Source: Palsa-465 sp963800475 (lineage in GTDB: Bacteria > Actinomycetota > Thermoleophilia > Solirubrobacterales > Solirubrobacteraceae). From it: 64,000 bases of DNA. Below, piece by piece: positions 1 to 7,744 of the stretch. The position numbers and the translations under genes are program-made. How positions within the stretch are numbered: position 1 is the stretch's first letter; every line of letters begins with the position of its first letter. The notes below the pieces were generated by a model. That model saw only the letters and a program-made list of their open reading frames with translations, did no database searches and was not told the DNA's origin. The stretch is from positions 682,001-746,000 of the forward strand of contig CAWDAZ010000002.1 of NCBI GenBank assembly GCA_963800475.1, read 5' to 3'.

Positions 1-294
1 CGCCACCAACGCGATCGTGTCGACGCCGAGGCTGCGCTCGACCACGACGGTATGCCCAACCTCGAGGGCCAACTCGGCTGCCAGCAATGCGACCGTGGCG
101 CGCCACAGCGTGTCCGCGGCCGCGCCCTCGCCGACGGCATACAGAAGGCCCCCGACCACGAGCGCCACGATCGCGATCGTCGCGAGCAGCTGAGCCCGGT
201 GCTCGACCAACCAGGCCAGCATGGTGCCCAGTCGTCGCGTTGCGCTGCGAAACCCACGCGAACGCGAGCGGACCAGTGCGTGGCTGCTGCTCAT
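1..294 (-). CDS. Heavy-metal-translocating P-type ATPase, N-terminal part (cut by window edge)
   Basis: The reading frame runs from an ATG at 294 to the window edge, giving 98 residues of the N-terminus only. It has a basic cytoplasmic start, a transmembrane helix at about residues 36-52, a second hydrophobic stretch, and then RSLGVDTIALVA, which matches the conserved lead into the third helix of P1B-type ATPases ((R/E)LGVDxIALLA in this family). No CxxC heavy-metal-binding domain precedes the membrane part. The phosphorylation site and CPx motif lie outside the window, so the metal cannot be named. It lies 78 bases downstream of the heme membrane protein and is probably the last visible gene of that operon. 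Confidence 0.75.
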   Translation of the reverse strand, partial: MSSSHALVRSRSRGFRSATRRLGTMLAWLVEHRAQLLATIAIVALVVGGLLYAVGEGAAADTLWRATVALLAAELALEVGHTVVVERSLGVDTIALVA

Positions 295-372
295 GACCTC
301 AGAGTCGCATCGAAGCCAGCACGCACATCCGTAGCCAGCCCCAACTGCGGTCGGGAAGCCTACGGACGTCGC

Positions 373-1059
373 TTACGTCGGAGCGCCCGCGATCCCGGGG
401 ACGCGCTCGTGCTTCGCCTTGACGGCTCCCGGTGCGGGGATCGTGGTCACCTCTCTGGCCGCGGCGGCGTCGCCCGAGCCTCTGCCCGCGACGGGGGCGG
501 AGCGGGCGGGCTGCGCCCGCGCCGACCGGCCGCTCAGGAGCCGAAGCGCGAGCAGGTAGACGATCGGCACGACGGGCGCGAGCACCACCAGCCGCAGCCA
601 TAGCGTGCCTGCGTCCGAGCCTGCCCCGATCGCGTGGACTGCCGACAGCGCCCACACGGCCACCGTCGCGCGGTGCAGCTTGCGCCATCGCCGCGCTCCG
701 ATCCGCCGGCGCAGGTAGAAGCTCGGGCCGACCACCACGGTCAGGTAGCCGGCGATGATGCCCAGGCCCGTAAACGCCGGGCGATATGCGAGCGCGAACG
801 GAATCGTGATCCCGCGCAGCCCCGGCTTCAGCCAGTGGTCGCCGAGCAGCGCGAGGCCGTGTGCCGCGATCGCCACGAGCGAGATCAGCGCCAGGTGCTC
901 ATGCAATCGGACGAGCGTCCGCTTCAGCCCCGGTCGACGGACGACCTTGGCCGCCATCAGCAGCCCGATCACGACCGCGACCGAGATCAGCACGAGCGCA
1001 ACCACGCCCGAGGCACGGCTGATCAGCCACCACAGCAGCTGCAGCGGGGGTGCCCTCAC
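373..1059 (-). CDS. Ferric-reductase-like transmembrane heme protein
   Basis: A 228-residue membrane protein with about six hydrophobic helices. Paired histidines lie on two helices (LHEH...AAHG near residues 52-67; KLHR...SAVHA near 128-143), the pattern of bis-heme ferric-reductase-like/YedZ (MsrQ) proteins (family knowledge). No flavin or NAD domain is attached, so it should pass electrons between a membrane or exported flavin partner and another carrier. It starts at GTG 1059, overlapping the ApbE stop codon as GTGA, so translation is probably coupled. The basic, Ala/Pro-rich C-terminal tail of about 45 residues is not conserved-looking. Electron donor and acceptor are unknown. Confidence 0.8.
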   Translation of the reverse strand: MRAPPLQLLWWLISRASGVVALVLISVAVVIGLLMAAKVVRRPGLKRTLVRLHEHLALISLVAIAAHGLALLGDHWLKPGLRGITIPFALAYRPAFTGLGIIAGYLTVVVGPSFYLRRRIGARRWRKLHRATVAVWALSAVHAIGAGSDAGTLWLRLVVLAPVVPIVYLLALRLLSGRSARAQPARSAPVAGRGSGDAAAAREVTTIPAPGAVKAKHERVPGIAGAPT

Positions 1060-2039
1060 GATGCGATCGACGCGAGCGCTGGTGGTGCAGCGAGCGTGGC
1101 ATCGATCGGTCCGACCAGCTCGACAGAGGAGTCGTCGTGGACGAGCACGCCGCCACGTTCAGTCAGCACGCGCCGGCCGCCTTCGGGCCCGAGCAGCAGC
1201 GCCATCTTCGACAGCGTCTCGGCCTCGAGTGCGCTGGCCGCGACGGCGGTCACGCCGATCAGTCCGGTCCACGCCGGCCGCCCGGTGCTCGGGTCGAGCA
1301 GGTGATGCGCGAACGTGCCGTCCGGGCGGCTCCAGATCCGAACGTTGAGACCCGAGGTCGCCACGCCTCCGTGTGTCAGCCGCAGCCGGCCGATCGAGGC
1401 GCCCGTCAACGGGTGCTCGATCTCGATCTCGCACGGGTCGAACTGAATCCCGACGCCGCCCACAGCGATATCGCCACCACAGTCGACGACGACGCGGGTG
1501 TAGCCGGACAGCCGCTGGGCGACCGCATCGGCGCACAGGCCCTTGCCGGTTCCGCCCGTGTCGATTCTCACCCCGTGGGGCCGCACGATCACGCCCCGGG
1601 CCTCGTCGACGAACACCTCGCGCCACCGGCTTGCCTCGCTGGGACGCGCCGGCCGGCGCGGAGGCGCGGCCCGCAGGGCCTCCGCGAGCGAGGACGGGAG
1701 CGCTCCGTCGAGGGTGGTCGTGTATCCGGCTCGCTCGAGCGCGCCGACCAGCGTGGGGTCGACGAGCCCGCCGCTCCGCGCGGCGGCCCAGATCCCGGCG
1801 CTCACCGCGACGCGCAGCAGCTCCGAGGCGGGCACTCCCACGAGCGGGCTCGAGTTCAGCTGCGAGAGCTCGCTCGCGGGCTCGAACCGGGAGAGCCGCT
1901 GCGCGAACTGGAGCACGAACTCGCGCTCGCGGTCCGCGGCCTCGAGCGGCGAAGCCGCGCTTGGCAGCAGCGGCGGCCCGATCAGAAACCGGACATCGCT
2001 GCCCATCGCACGGAAGGTGTAGTCGAGATCTGTCGTCAT
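1056..2039 (-). CDS. apbE: FAD:protein FMN transferase (ApbE family)
   Basis: A 327-residue ApbE-family enzyme. The family attaches FMN covalently from FAD to a Ser/Thr of an exported or membrane protein, with Mg2+. Seen: FRAMGSDV at the N-terminus (the family's FxAMGT-type start), and the FAD/Mg motif RIDTGGTGKG around D160-K166, where the family has DLGGxxKG. I start at ATG 2039, preceded by AAGGGAGCG; the upstream in-frame extension is basic low-complexity sequence. There is no lipobox or signal peptide, so it may act in the cytoplasm, or its export is not recognisable. No FMN_bind domain is seen in the neighbours, so the flavin acceptor is unidentified. Confidence 0.92.
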   Translation of the reverse strand: MTTDLDYTFRAMGSDVRFLIGPPLLPSAASPLEAADREREFVLQFAQRLSRFEPASELSQLNSSPLVGVPASELLRVAVSAGIWAAARSGGLVDPTLVGALERAGYTTTLDGALPSSLAEALRAAPPRRPARPSEASRWREVFVDEARGVIVRPHGVRIDTGGTGKGLCADAVAQRLSGYTRVVVDCGGDIAVGGVGIQFDPCEIEIEHPLTGASIGRLRLTHGGVATSGLNVRIWSRPDGTFAHHLLDPSTGRPAWTGLIGVTAVAASALEAETLSKMALLLGPEGGRRVLTERGGVLVHDDSSVELVGPIDATLAAPPALASIAS

Positions 2040-2062
2040 CGGTGGATCGCTCCCTTGCCAGG

Positions 2063-2347
2063 TCAGGACACGCGGGTCGTGGCAGGGCCAGGCGTGCCGT
2101 ACGACCCGCTGCTTGACGTCGACTGGGTGACCGAGGACGCGCCTGGCCCGCCGACGATCGTCTCGACGACTCGCGTCTCGTAGATCCGGCGCGCAGCGAC
2201 GATCGGCCGCGGGCGTCCGCCGCCGCCGGTACCGAGCTGCCACGACAGCAGCGCGAGGACGCACAGGAACCCCGCGAGCGTGAACAGCACGACCGACAGG
2301 CGGTCCGGGCCCGCGGCCACGCGTCTGGCCGGCCGCTCAGTTGTCAT
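2063..2347 (-). CDS. Small single-pass membrane protein, Ser/Gly-rich tail
   Basis: A 94-residue protein with a basic N-terminus (TTERPARRVAAGPDR), one transmembrane helix at about residues 19-36, and an outside tail rich in G, S and T that ends in PGPATTRVS. I start at ATG 2347, inside the last codons of the upstream gene (ATGACAACTGA overlap, 11 bases), so translation is probably coupled. The tail contains GPGASSVTQS, loosely like the (S)GAxxT sites that ApbE enzymes flavinylate; that is my inference, and no FMN_bind fold is present. The ending resembles the APVTTRTS units of its upstream neighbour. No known family recognised. Confidence 0.6.
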   Translation of the reverse strand: MTTERPARRVAAGPDRLSVVLFTLAGFLCVLALLSWQLGTGGGGRPRPIVAARRIYETRVVETIVGGPGASSVTQSTSSSGSYGTPGPATTRVS

Positions 2348-2921
2348 TGCCGCCGTCGCCGCCGTCGCCGTGCTTGCCGCCACCGCCGCTGGTACGCGTC
2401 ACCGGGTTGGCGCCCGAGGAGCCGGAGGATCCCGCAGACGAGCCGCCGTGGCCAGGGCTCGTGCGCGTCGTCACGGGCGCGCTCGCGCCTCCGCCGGTGG
2501 AACCTGAGGAGCCCGAGTGGCCGGGGCTGGTCCGGGTCGTCACCGGCGCGCTGCCGCCGCCGGCGCCCGAGGCGATCGAGCCACCGGCCGACCTGCCACT
2601 CGAGCGGGTCGCGACGGCGCCTCCGGACTGACCGCCCGCGCCGCCCGAGCCGTGAGAACCGCTGGCGCCCGTACGGGCTGTCCTACCGGACCCGTGGGCA
2701 CCCGGTCCGCCGCGCCAGGCGCCCGGAAGCCGTGCCCCGGGCTCGTGACGGATCACGTGGATCGTGCGCCTGATGACCTGCGTCCGGACCTCGGCGGCGG
2801 GGTTGCGCGCCGCCACGGCCGTGGCGGTTGTCCCGCTCGAGGGTCGGAGTGCGTAGGCGGCGAGGCCGCCGGCGGCGAGCGCCGTCAGGGTCGCCGCGAT
2901 TCGGGTGTTGCTCGTGCGCAT
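2337..2921 (-). CDS. Exported low-complexity Gly/Ser/Thr protein with PVTTRTSPGH repeats
   Basis: A 194-residue protein with an N-terminal signal or anchor (residues 6-22, TRIAATLTALAAGGLAAYAL), then a short conserved-looking stretch (EVRTQVIRRTIHVIRHEPG). The C-terminal 120 residues are almost only G, S, A, T, R and H, with APVTTRTSPGH twice and a degenerate NPVTRTSGG copy. ATG 2921 has a strong GGAGG eight bases upstream. It is the first gene of the ApbE/ferric-reductase operon. The role is not known; it may be an extracytoplasmic stalk or flavin carrier, but no flavin-binding fold can be shown. Confidence 0.65.
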   Translation of the reverse strand: MRTSNTRIAATLTALAAGGLAAYALRPSSGTTATAVAARNPAAEVRTQVIRRTIHVIRHEPGARLPGAWRGGPGAHGSGRTARTGASGSHGSGGAGGQSGGAVATRSSGRSAGGSIASGAGGGSAPVTTRTSPGHSGSSGSTGGGASAPVTTRTSPGHGGSSAGSSGSSGANPVTRTSGGGGKHGDGGDGGNDN

Positions 2922-3071
2922 GCTTTGGGCCTCCAGTTCGTGGAACCGGCGCCACTGTGCTGGCAGCGCGTCAAGCGGCCCGCCAACTGAATGCAAAGGC
3001 TTGGCAAAGCCAGCGATTTCCTTACCAACCCGCAGCGATCGCTGTACCTGGCGCCGATCACGCTGCCTCGC

Positions 3072-4268
3072 ATGACCAACTACTGCAACGAGCGCGACGG
3101 GATCGTGATCGTCGGCGGCGGCCTTGCCGGTCAGCGGTGCGCGGAGGCGCTGCGCCGGTGCGGATTCGACGGCCGGATCACGATGCTGTGCGCCGAGCCC
3201 CACCGCCCGTACGATCGCCCGCCGCTGTCGAAGGAGCTACTCGGCTCCGCTCGTGGACACTGCGGGGAGCGCGCGGAGGATCGGATCGCCTACCGCCCGG
3301 CGCAGTGGTACGAGACGGCGCGGGTGGAGCTGCTGCTCGCGTCGCCCGCCGTCGCGCTTGATCCACGCGAGCGCCGCGTCCGTCTCGCGGACGGCAGCAG
3401 CCTCCGGTACAGCCGGCTGCTGATCGCGTCGGGGAGCAGGCCACGAACGCTGCCGATGTTCGAGCGCTACGACAACGTCTCGACGCTGCGCACGCTCGAG
3501 GACTCCCGGCGGCTGCGCGAGGTCCTGCGCACACGGGGTCGGCTGGCTGTGATCGGCGCCGGGTTCATCGGCCAGGAGGTGGCCGCCGCGGCCCGCGAGG
3601 CGGGCTGCCAGGTGACGATGATCGAGGCGGCGTCGGCTCCGCTGCTCGGCATCCTCGGCGCGGAGCTCGGCACATGGTTTGCGCGCTTGCACCGCCAGCG
3701 GGGAGTGAAGGTGCTGACCGGCTGCACGATTGTGGACGCGCGTGGCAACGGGGCGGTCGACGAGCTACGCCTATCCAACGGCAGGGTCGCGCGGCCTGAC
3801 CACGTGGTCGTGGGTGTCGGCGTCGCTCCGGACTGTGCCTGGCTTCAGGGAAGCGGGCTCGAGACCACGCCGGGCGTCCCGGTCGACCCCCATGGCCGCA
3901 CCGCGATCGACGGCGTGTTCGCCGCCGGCGACGTCGCCTGTACGTTCGACCCGCGCGCGGGCCAACACGTTCCCGGCTCTCACTGGGAGGCGGCGGGGCG
4001 CCAGGGGACGCGGGCGGCGCGGGCGATGCTGGGCCTCGATCCAGGGCCGGTGCCGCCTTCGACCTTCTGGACCGACCAGTACGGGGTCCGGGTCCACTAT
4101 GTGGGCCGCGCCTCCGGCGCCGATCGGATCGAGCTCGAGGGCGATCCCGACAGCCGGAGCTTCACAGCCACCTTCACGCGGGCCGGACGGCCGGTCGCGG
4201 CGCTGCTCGTCGGCAGGCCGCGCGCGCTGCCCGCCGCACGTGCATCGATCGAGAAAGGAGCCACATGA
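3072..4268 (+). CDS. FAD/NAD(P)-dependent ferredoxin reductase
   Basis: A 398-residue reductase of the putidaredoxin/rhodocoxin-reductase type, which moves electrons from NAD(P)H to a small ferredoxin. Seen: the FAD-binding VIVGGGLAGQRCAEALR at the N-terminus, RPYDRPPLSKELL just after (family signature), the NAD(P)-binding VIGAGFIGQEVAAAAREAG near residue 160, and the second FAD motif IDGVFAAGDVA near residue 280. I start at ATG 3072, which places the dinucleotide motif as expected; no clear ribosome-binding site is seen and ATG 2991 is an alternative. It overlaps the ferredoxin gene by ATGA. No cytochrome P450 or other oxygenase lies nearby, so the final partner is unknown. Confidence 0.9.
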   Translation: MTNYCNERDGIVIVGGGLAGQRCAEALRRCGFDGRITMLCAEPHRPYDRPPLSKELLGSARGHCGERAEDRIAYRPAQWYETARVELLLASPAVALDPRERRVRLADGSSLRYSRLLIASGSRPRTLPMFERYDNVSTLRTLEDSRRLREVLRTRGRLAVIGAGFIGQEVAAAAREAGCQVTMIEAASAPLLGILGAELGTWFARLHRQRGVKVLTGCTIVDARGNGAVDELRLSNGRVARPDHVVVGVGVAPDCAWLQGSGLETTPGVPVDPHGRTAIDGVFAAGDVACTFDPRAGQHVPGSHWEAAGRQGTRAARAMLGLDPGPVPPSTFWTDQYGVRVHYVGRASGADRIELEGDPDSRSFTATFTRAGRPVAALLVGRPRALPAARASIEKGAT

Positions 4269-4471
4269 CCTATATCGCAGAAGTTGACGAGCCCGCCTGC
4301 GCGGGCCACGGTGACTGCGTCGAGCAGGCACCCGACGTGTTCGAACTCGATGACGTTGCCCACGTCGTCGGATCCGGACCGGATGAACAGCTGCTCGCGG
4401 CTGCTGAGGCTTGCCCCAGCGCCGCGATCAGGATCGTGGACGCCGAGACGGGCGCGCCCGTATACCCCTAG
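4265..4471 (+). CDS. Single-cluster ferredoxin (CxxHxxC...CP type)
   Basis: A 68-residue acidic ferredoxin. Cysteines are arranged CAGHGDC near residues 12-18 and CP near residue 50. The CxxHxxC...CP pattern, with His in place of the second Cys, marks ferredoxins with one [3Fe-4S] or His-ligated [4Fe-4S] cluster that serve P450s (family knowledge). It overlaps the reductase gene by ATGA, so the two form a redox pair. No terminal oxygenase is present in this window. Confidence 0.9.
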   Translation: MTYIAEVDEPACAGHGDCVEQAPDVFELDDVAHVVGSGPDEQLLAAAEACPSAAIRIVDAETGAPVYP

Positions 4472-4478
4472 CGGGGCA

Positions 4479-4931
4479 TCAGTCGTCGCGCTTGTCGCTC
4501 GAGCTCGTCCCGGACTGGCCGGAGCCGCCGCTTCGGGATGAGCTCCCATCCTCCCGCCCCGACGGCGCCGGACCAGCCGGCGTGGCGGTGGATTGAGCGT
4601 TCGCGGCACTCGCCGATGGCGGCGAGGGCGCCGTCGTGACAGGCGGCGCCGCGAACGTCGTCGCCGGACCCGGCTTCGGCTGAGGCGCTGGCGGGGCACC
4701 TCGCTGTTGCGGGATCGCCGTGGTGGGGAGCGGCCGCAGCGCCGGGCGATGCGGCGGTGCGTGCTGGGCCCGGGGCGGGGTCGCGGGTGCAAGCCGGCCG
4801 ACGGCCGACAGCGGAACCGAGGAGAGTCCGATGTGCTGTCCGGCGAGCAGGCTCGCCGCCCACGCGGTCGCGGCTGCGACCGTGATCGCCAGCAACGCCG
4901 CCACCGACCAGAGGAGCCCCTGACGCGTCAT
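4479..4931 (-). CDS. Membrane-anchored Pro/Ala/Ser-rich protein
   Basis: A 150-residue protein with one N-terminal hydrophobic helix (residues 5-29, LLWSVAALLAITVAAATAWAASLLA), followed by a disordered, Pro/Ala-rich region ending in Ser/Gly and a charged DKRDD tail. It starts at ATG 4931, one base after the histidine kinase stop codon, so it is the third gene of the two-component operon. It may be an envelope protein that works with the sensor; nothing in the sequence proves it. It converges with the ferredoxin gene, leaving seven bases between the stops. Confidence 0.6.
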   Translation of the reverse strand: MTRQGLLWSVAALLAITVAAATAWAASLLAGQHIGLSSVPLSAVGRLAPATPPRAQHAPPHRPALRPLPTTAIPQQRGAPPAPQPKPGPATTFAAPPVTTAPSPPSASAANAQSTATPAGPAPSGREDGSSSRSGGSGQSGTSSSDKRDD

Positions 4932-4932
4932 C

Positions 4933-6333
4933 TCAGGCGAGCCTAGTCGGGGTTCGGTTAAGCGGCAGCAAAGCTGCATCTGCAGCCCGTGCCGCGCGAG
5001 GCCGAAGCAGCGGAAGCTCCAGGGTCGCGATCGTTCCGCCGCCGGCGCGGGGGGCGACGTGGACCTCCCCGCCCCAACGTCGAGCGAGCTCGCGAGCGAT
5101 CGGAAGGCCGAGCCCACTCCCTGTCGGCCCCGCCCTTCCGCTGCGGCCGCGGTGGAACCGCTCGAATACCAGCTCCGTCTCATCCTCGCCCACGCCGTCG
5201 CCGCGATCGAGCACCTCGATCCGGCCGGCCTCGCCGGCGATCGTGACGGTCTTATTTGGCGGCGAGTAGTGCAGCGCGTTCTCGACGAGCGCGTCCACGA
5301 CGCGGTCGAGATCGGCACGCGCCGCCCATACCTGGCCGCTCCCGGGGCGGATGACCCGGTCGAGCCCAATCCGCCGGTCGGCGGCCGTCGCCTGCCAGCG
5401 CGACGCCGCCGACGCGATCACGTCGCTGAGAGCAACCGTCCCGCCGTCAGGACGTACCTCGCCCGCACCGCTCAGCGCCAGCAGGTCGTCGACCGTGCGC
5501 GCGAGCCGATCTACTTCATTAATCGCGGCCTCGACCTCGGCCTCCGATGCGTGCCCTTGATCGAGTGCTCGAGCCTCCTCGAGCCGGAGACGCAACCCCG
5601 TCAGCGGGGTGCGGAGCTGATGCGACGCGTCCGCGACGAAGTCGCGCTGAGCGCGCAACAGGGCGGTAGTGCGGTCCGTCATGTCGTTGAACGAGCGCGC
5701 CAGCGATCGTTGCTCGGAGCTTCCCTCGACAGCCGCGCGGGCGTGGAGATCGCCAGCGGCCAGGCGGCGCGCCACGGCTTCGAGCCGTCTGATCGGGCGG
5801 GCCACCTGGGCGGCGATCACCGCCCCGGCAGACAGCCCGAGCGCGAGCACGATCAAGGCGACCAGCGCGAGCCCCAGGATCGAAGTCCGCACCGCTCCGT
5901 TCACGGTGGCGACGCTTTGCGTGACGCGCACCGCTCCGATCGGGTGACCGTTGCGGATGATCGGCACCGCCGTCGCCAGGATCTGCTGGCCAAGCGTCCG
6001 CGAGCTCCGGGTCACCTGTACCTGGTGACCGGCGAGCGCGGCCTGAATCTCGGGCCGGCTCTCGTAGCTGGAACCGATCTGCGCCGGCCCGGCGCTGTCG
6101 GCGACCACGCCACCCGCGCGGTTGACGATCAGGATCCGCCCGCGGACCGAGTTGCCGGCTGTGCGCGCGAGTGTCGCCAGCTCGGTCTTATCGACCCGCG
6201 CCAGCATGTCGGTGGCGGTCGCGGCGACGAGATCCGCCTGCGCCTGGGCCTGCGTCTTGACCTCGGCATTGACCCGCGCCTTCAGGCTGATCGCGAGTGG
6301 GACGCCGAACGCCACGATCGCGAGCAGCAGCAC
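4933..6333 (-). CDS. HAMP-containing sensor histidine kinase
   Basis: A membrane sensor kinase. It has a first helix near the start, an extracytoplasmic sensor of about 130 residues, a second helix, a HAMP linker (ARPIRRLEAVARRLAAGDL), a HisKA H-box (DASHQLRTPLTGLRLRL) and a HATPase domain with N (ALHYSPPNK), G1 (DRGDGVGEDE) and G2 (GSGLGLPIA) boxes. The start is uncertain. The frame is open far upstream, yet the codon that best follows the GGAG site is GTA (6372), not a start codon. I list the first usual codon, GTG 6333, which trims the first helix; a CTG at 6354 is another choice. It follows its response regulator directly and is probably co-transcribed with it. Confidence 0.85.
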   Translation of the reverse strand: MLLLAIVAFGVPLAISLKARVNAEVKTQAQAQADLVAATATDMLARVDKTELATLARTAGNSVRGRILIVNRAGGVVADSAGPAQIGSSYESRPEIQAALAGHQVQVTRSSRTLGQQILATAVPIIRNGHPIGAVRVTQSVATVNGAVRTSILGLALVALIVLALGLSAGAVIAAQVARPIRRLEAVARRLAAGDLHARAAVEGSSEQRSLARSFNDMTDRTTALLRAQRDFVADASHQLRTPLTGLRLRLEEARALDQGHASEAEVEAAINEVDRLARTVDDLLALSGAGEVRPDGGTVALSDVIASAASRWQATAADRRIGLDRVIRPGSGQVWAARADLDRVVDALVENALHYSPPNKTVTIAGEAGRIEVLDRGDGVGEDETELVFERFHRGRSGRAGPTGSGLGLPIARELARRWGGEVHVAPRAGGGTIATLELPLLRPRAARAADAALLPLNRTPTRLA

Positions 6334-6368
6334 GTAGGCCAGCGCCGCGAGCAGTCGCGTACGGAGGC

Positions 6369-7109
6369 TTACGGTCCCGGCTCCGTACCGTCGTCGAGGC
6401 GGAAGCCGACGCCGCGGACGGTGTGGATGTACACAGGAGCTCCGGGATCGTCGCCGAGCTTTCGCCGCAGCCATGCGACGTGCACGTCGAGCGTCTTGGT
6501 CGAGCCGAACCAGTTGATGTCCCACACGTCTGACATCAGCGACTCCCGGCTGACCACGCGCCCCGCATCGCGCGCCAGGCGCACCAGCAGATCGAATTCC
6601 TTACGGGTCAGCTCGAGCTCGGTGTCCGCGCGCCACGCCCGACGCGAGCCGGCATCGATTCGGAGATCCCGCACCCGGACCTCACGCTCGTCTTCCTGAG
6701 CTCGGCCGCGACGAAGCACCGCACGGATCCGCGCGACGACCTCGTTGACGGCGAACGGCTTGACGACGTAATCGTCGGCCCCCAGCTCCAGCCCGACCAC
6801 GCGATCGAGCACCGTCCCGCTCGCCGTGACCATGATGATCGGGATGTCGGAGGAACGCCGGAGGTGGCGACACACATCGCGCCCGTCGGCGTCCGGCAGC
6901 GCCAGGTCGAGCAGAACCACGTCCGGCTCCAGTGCGGTCGCGAGCTCGAGCGCCTCCGAGCCGGTGCGCGCCACGGTGGTGCGAAAGCCGTTGCGGATCA
7001 GCGCATGCGCGAACGGCTCGGCGATCGACGGCTCGTCCTCGACCAACAGCACGGACGGCCCGCGACGATTCGCCGCAGTTCCGTGTTCGAGTTTGGACTC
7101 AGGAACCAT
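6369..7109 (-). CDS. OmpR/PhoB-family response regulator
   Basis: A 246-residue regulator. Receiver domain: acidic pocket E24/D25 and phospho-acceptor D68 in VVLLDLALPDADG, with Thr (VTASG) and Lys (VVKPF) in the usual places. C-terminal winged helix (about residues 140-238) with the family pattern LTRKEFDLLVRLA...VHVAWLRRKLGDDP...TVRGVGFRL. It starts at ATG 7109, is the first gene of the operon with the kinase and the Pro-rich protein, and is divergent from the CHRD lipoprotein gene over 167 bases. The signal is not deducible. Confidence 0.95.
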   Translation of the reverse strand: MVPESKLEHGTAANRRGPSVLLVEDEPSIAEPFAHALIRNGFRTTVARTGSEALELATALEPDVVLLDLALPDADGRDVCRHLRRSSDIPIIMVTASGTVLDRVVGLELGADDYVVKPFAVNEVVARIRAVLRRGRAQEDEREVRVRDLRIDAGSRRAWRADTELELTRKEFDLLVRLARDAGRVVSRESLMSDVWDINWFGSTKTLDVHVAWLRRKLGDDPGAPVYIHTVRGVGFRLDDGTEPGP

Positions 7110-7276
7110 CTCGGTGCGCTTCCAGTTGCGCCTCGAGCGTGCCCGGCCAACCTAAGAAGTTCGTCGGGCGCTGGTGAGAAAGCGCATAGGCAGGGCGCGC
7201 CGCGCCGATCGGGTGAACGTCGTCTCATCGCCCGCTAATCGGATCTTGAGGCGCGGGATCGAGACTCGCCGCTCTG

Positions 7277-7729
7277 ATGCGCTCGAAACCTCTTTTCGCA
7301 GTGGCGCTGATCGGCGTGGCGGGTTGCGGGGGCAGCGGGTCCAGTACGTCGTCTCACCGAGCGGCTGTACCTGGCCGCGGCTCGCGTCCGACCCAGGTGT
7401 ATCGCGTGCAGGTGACCGGGACGCCGCGCGGCGCGGCCCACGCCGCCGGTGCGGCAATCATCGCGCTTCACGGCGATTCGCTCGTGTGCTGGCGATTCGC
7501 GCACCTGCATGGCTTCACCGACGCGACCTCGGCAGTCATCCAATCCGGGAGCAACGGACGGCCGGGCCAGGTCGTGATCGCGCTATCGCCAGGTCCACGC
7601 CTACACCACCAGGGGTGCGTTCCGGTCAGCCCCGCGCTCAGCCGAAGGATCGGGGCGCGTCCGGGCGGTTACTACGTGACCATCCACAGCAAGCAGTACC
7701 CAACGGGCGCGGTCCGCGCACAGCTGTAG
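7277..7729 (+). CDS. CHRD-domain lipoprotein
   Basis: A 150-residue lipoprotein. The signal peptide has the lipobox GVAGC (Cys at residue 17), followed by a Ser/Gly linker. The CHRD fold follows: YRVQVTGTP, then LVCWRFAHLHGFTDATSAVIQSGSNGRPGQVVIALS, a second Cys in GCVPVS, and YYVTIHSKQYPTGAVRAQL at the end. CHRD domains occur in chordin and in many bacterial exported proteins; the function is unclear, perhaps binding. Two cysteines (CWRF and GCVP) could form a disulfide. It is divergent from the response-regulator operon and may be one of its targets, which is inference. Confidence 0.85.
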   Translation: MRSKPLFAVALIGVAGCGGSGSSTSSHRAAVPGRGSRPTQVYRVQVTGTPRGAAHAAGAAIIALHGDSLVCWRFAHLHGFTDATSAVIQSGSNGRPGQVVIALSPGPRLHHQGCVPVSPALSRRIGARPGGYYVTIHSKQYPTGAVRAQL

Positions 7730-7744
7730 GGCAGGCCGCCGCGC

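Noticed and set aside
3072..4471. Cytochrome P450 system
   Set aside because: Only the reductase and ferredoxin are present; no P450 heme motif is found in the window.
5059..6699. A 546-codon plus-strand frame over the histidine kinase
   Set aside because: Antisense shadow of the kinase and regulator; composition is low-complexity Arg/Asp/Pro.
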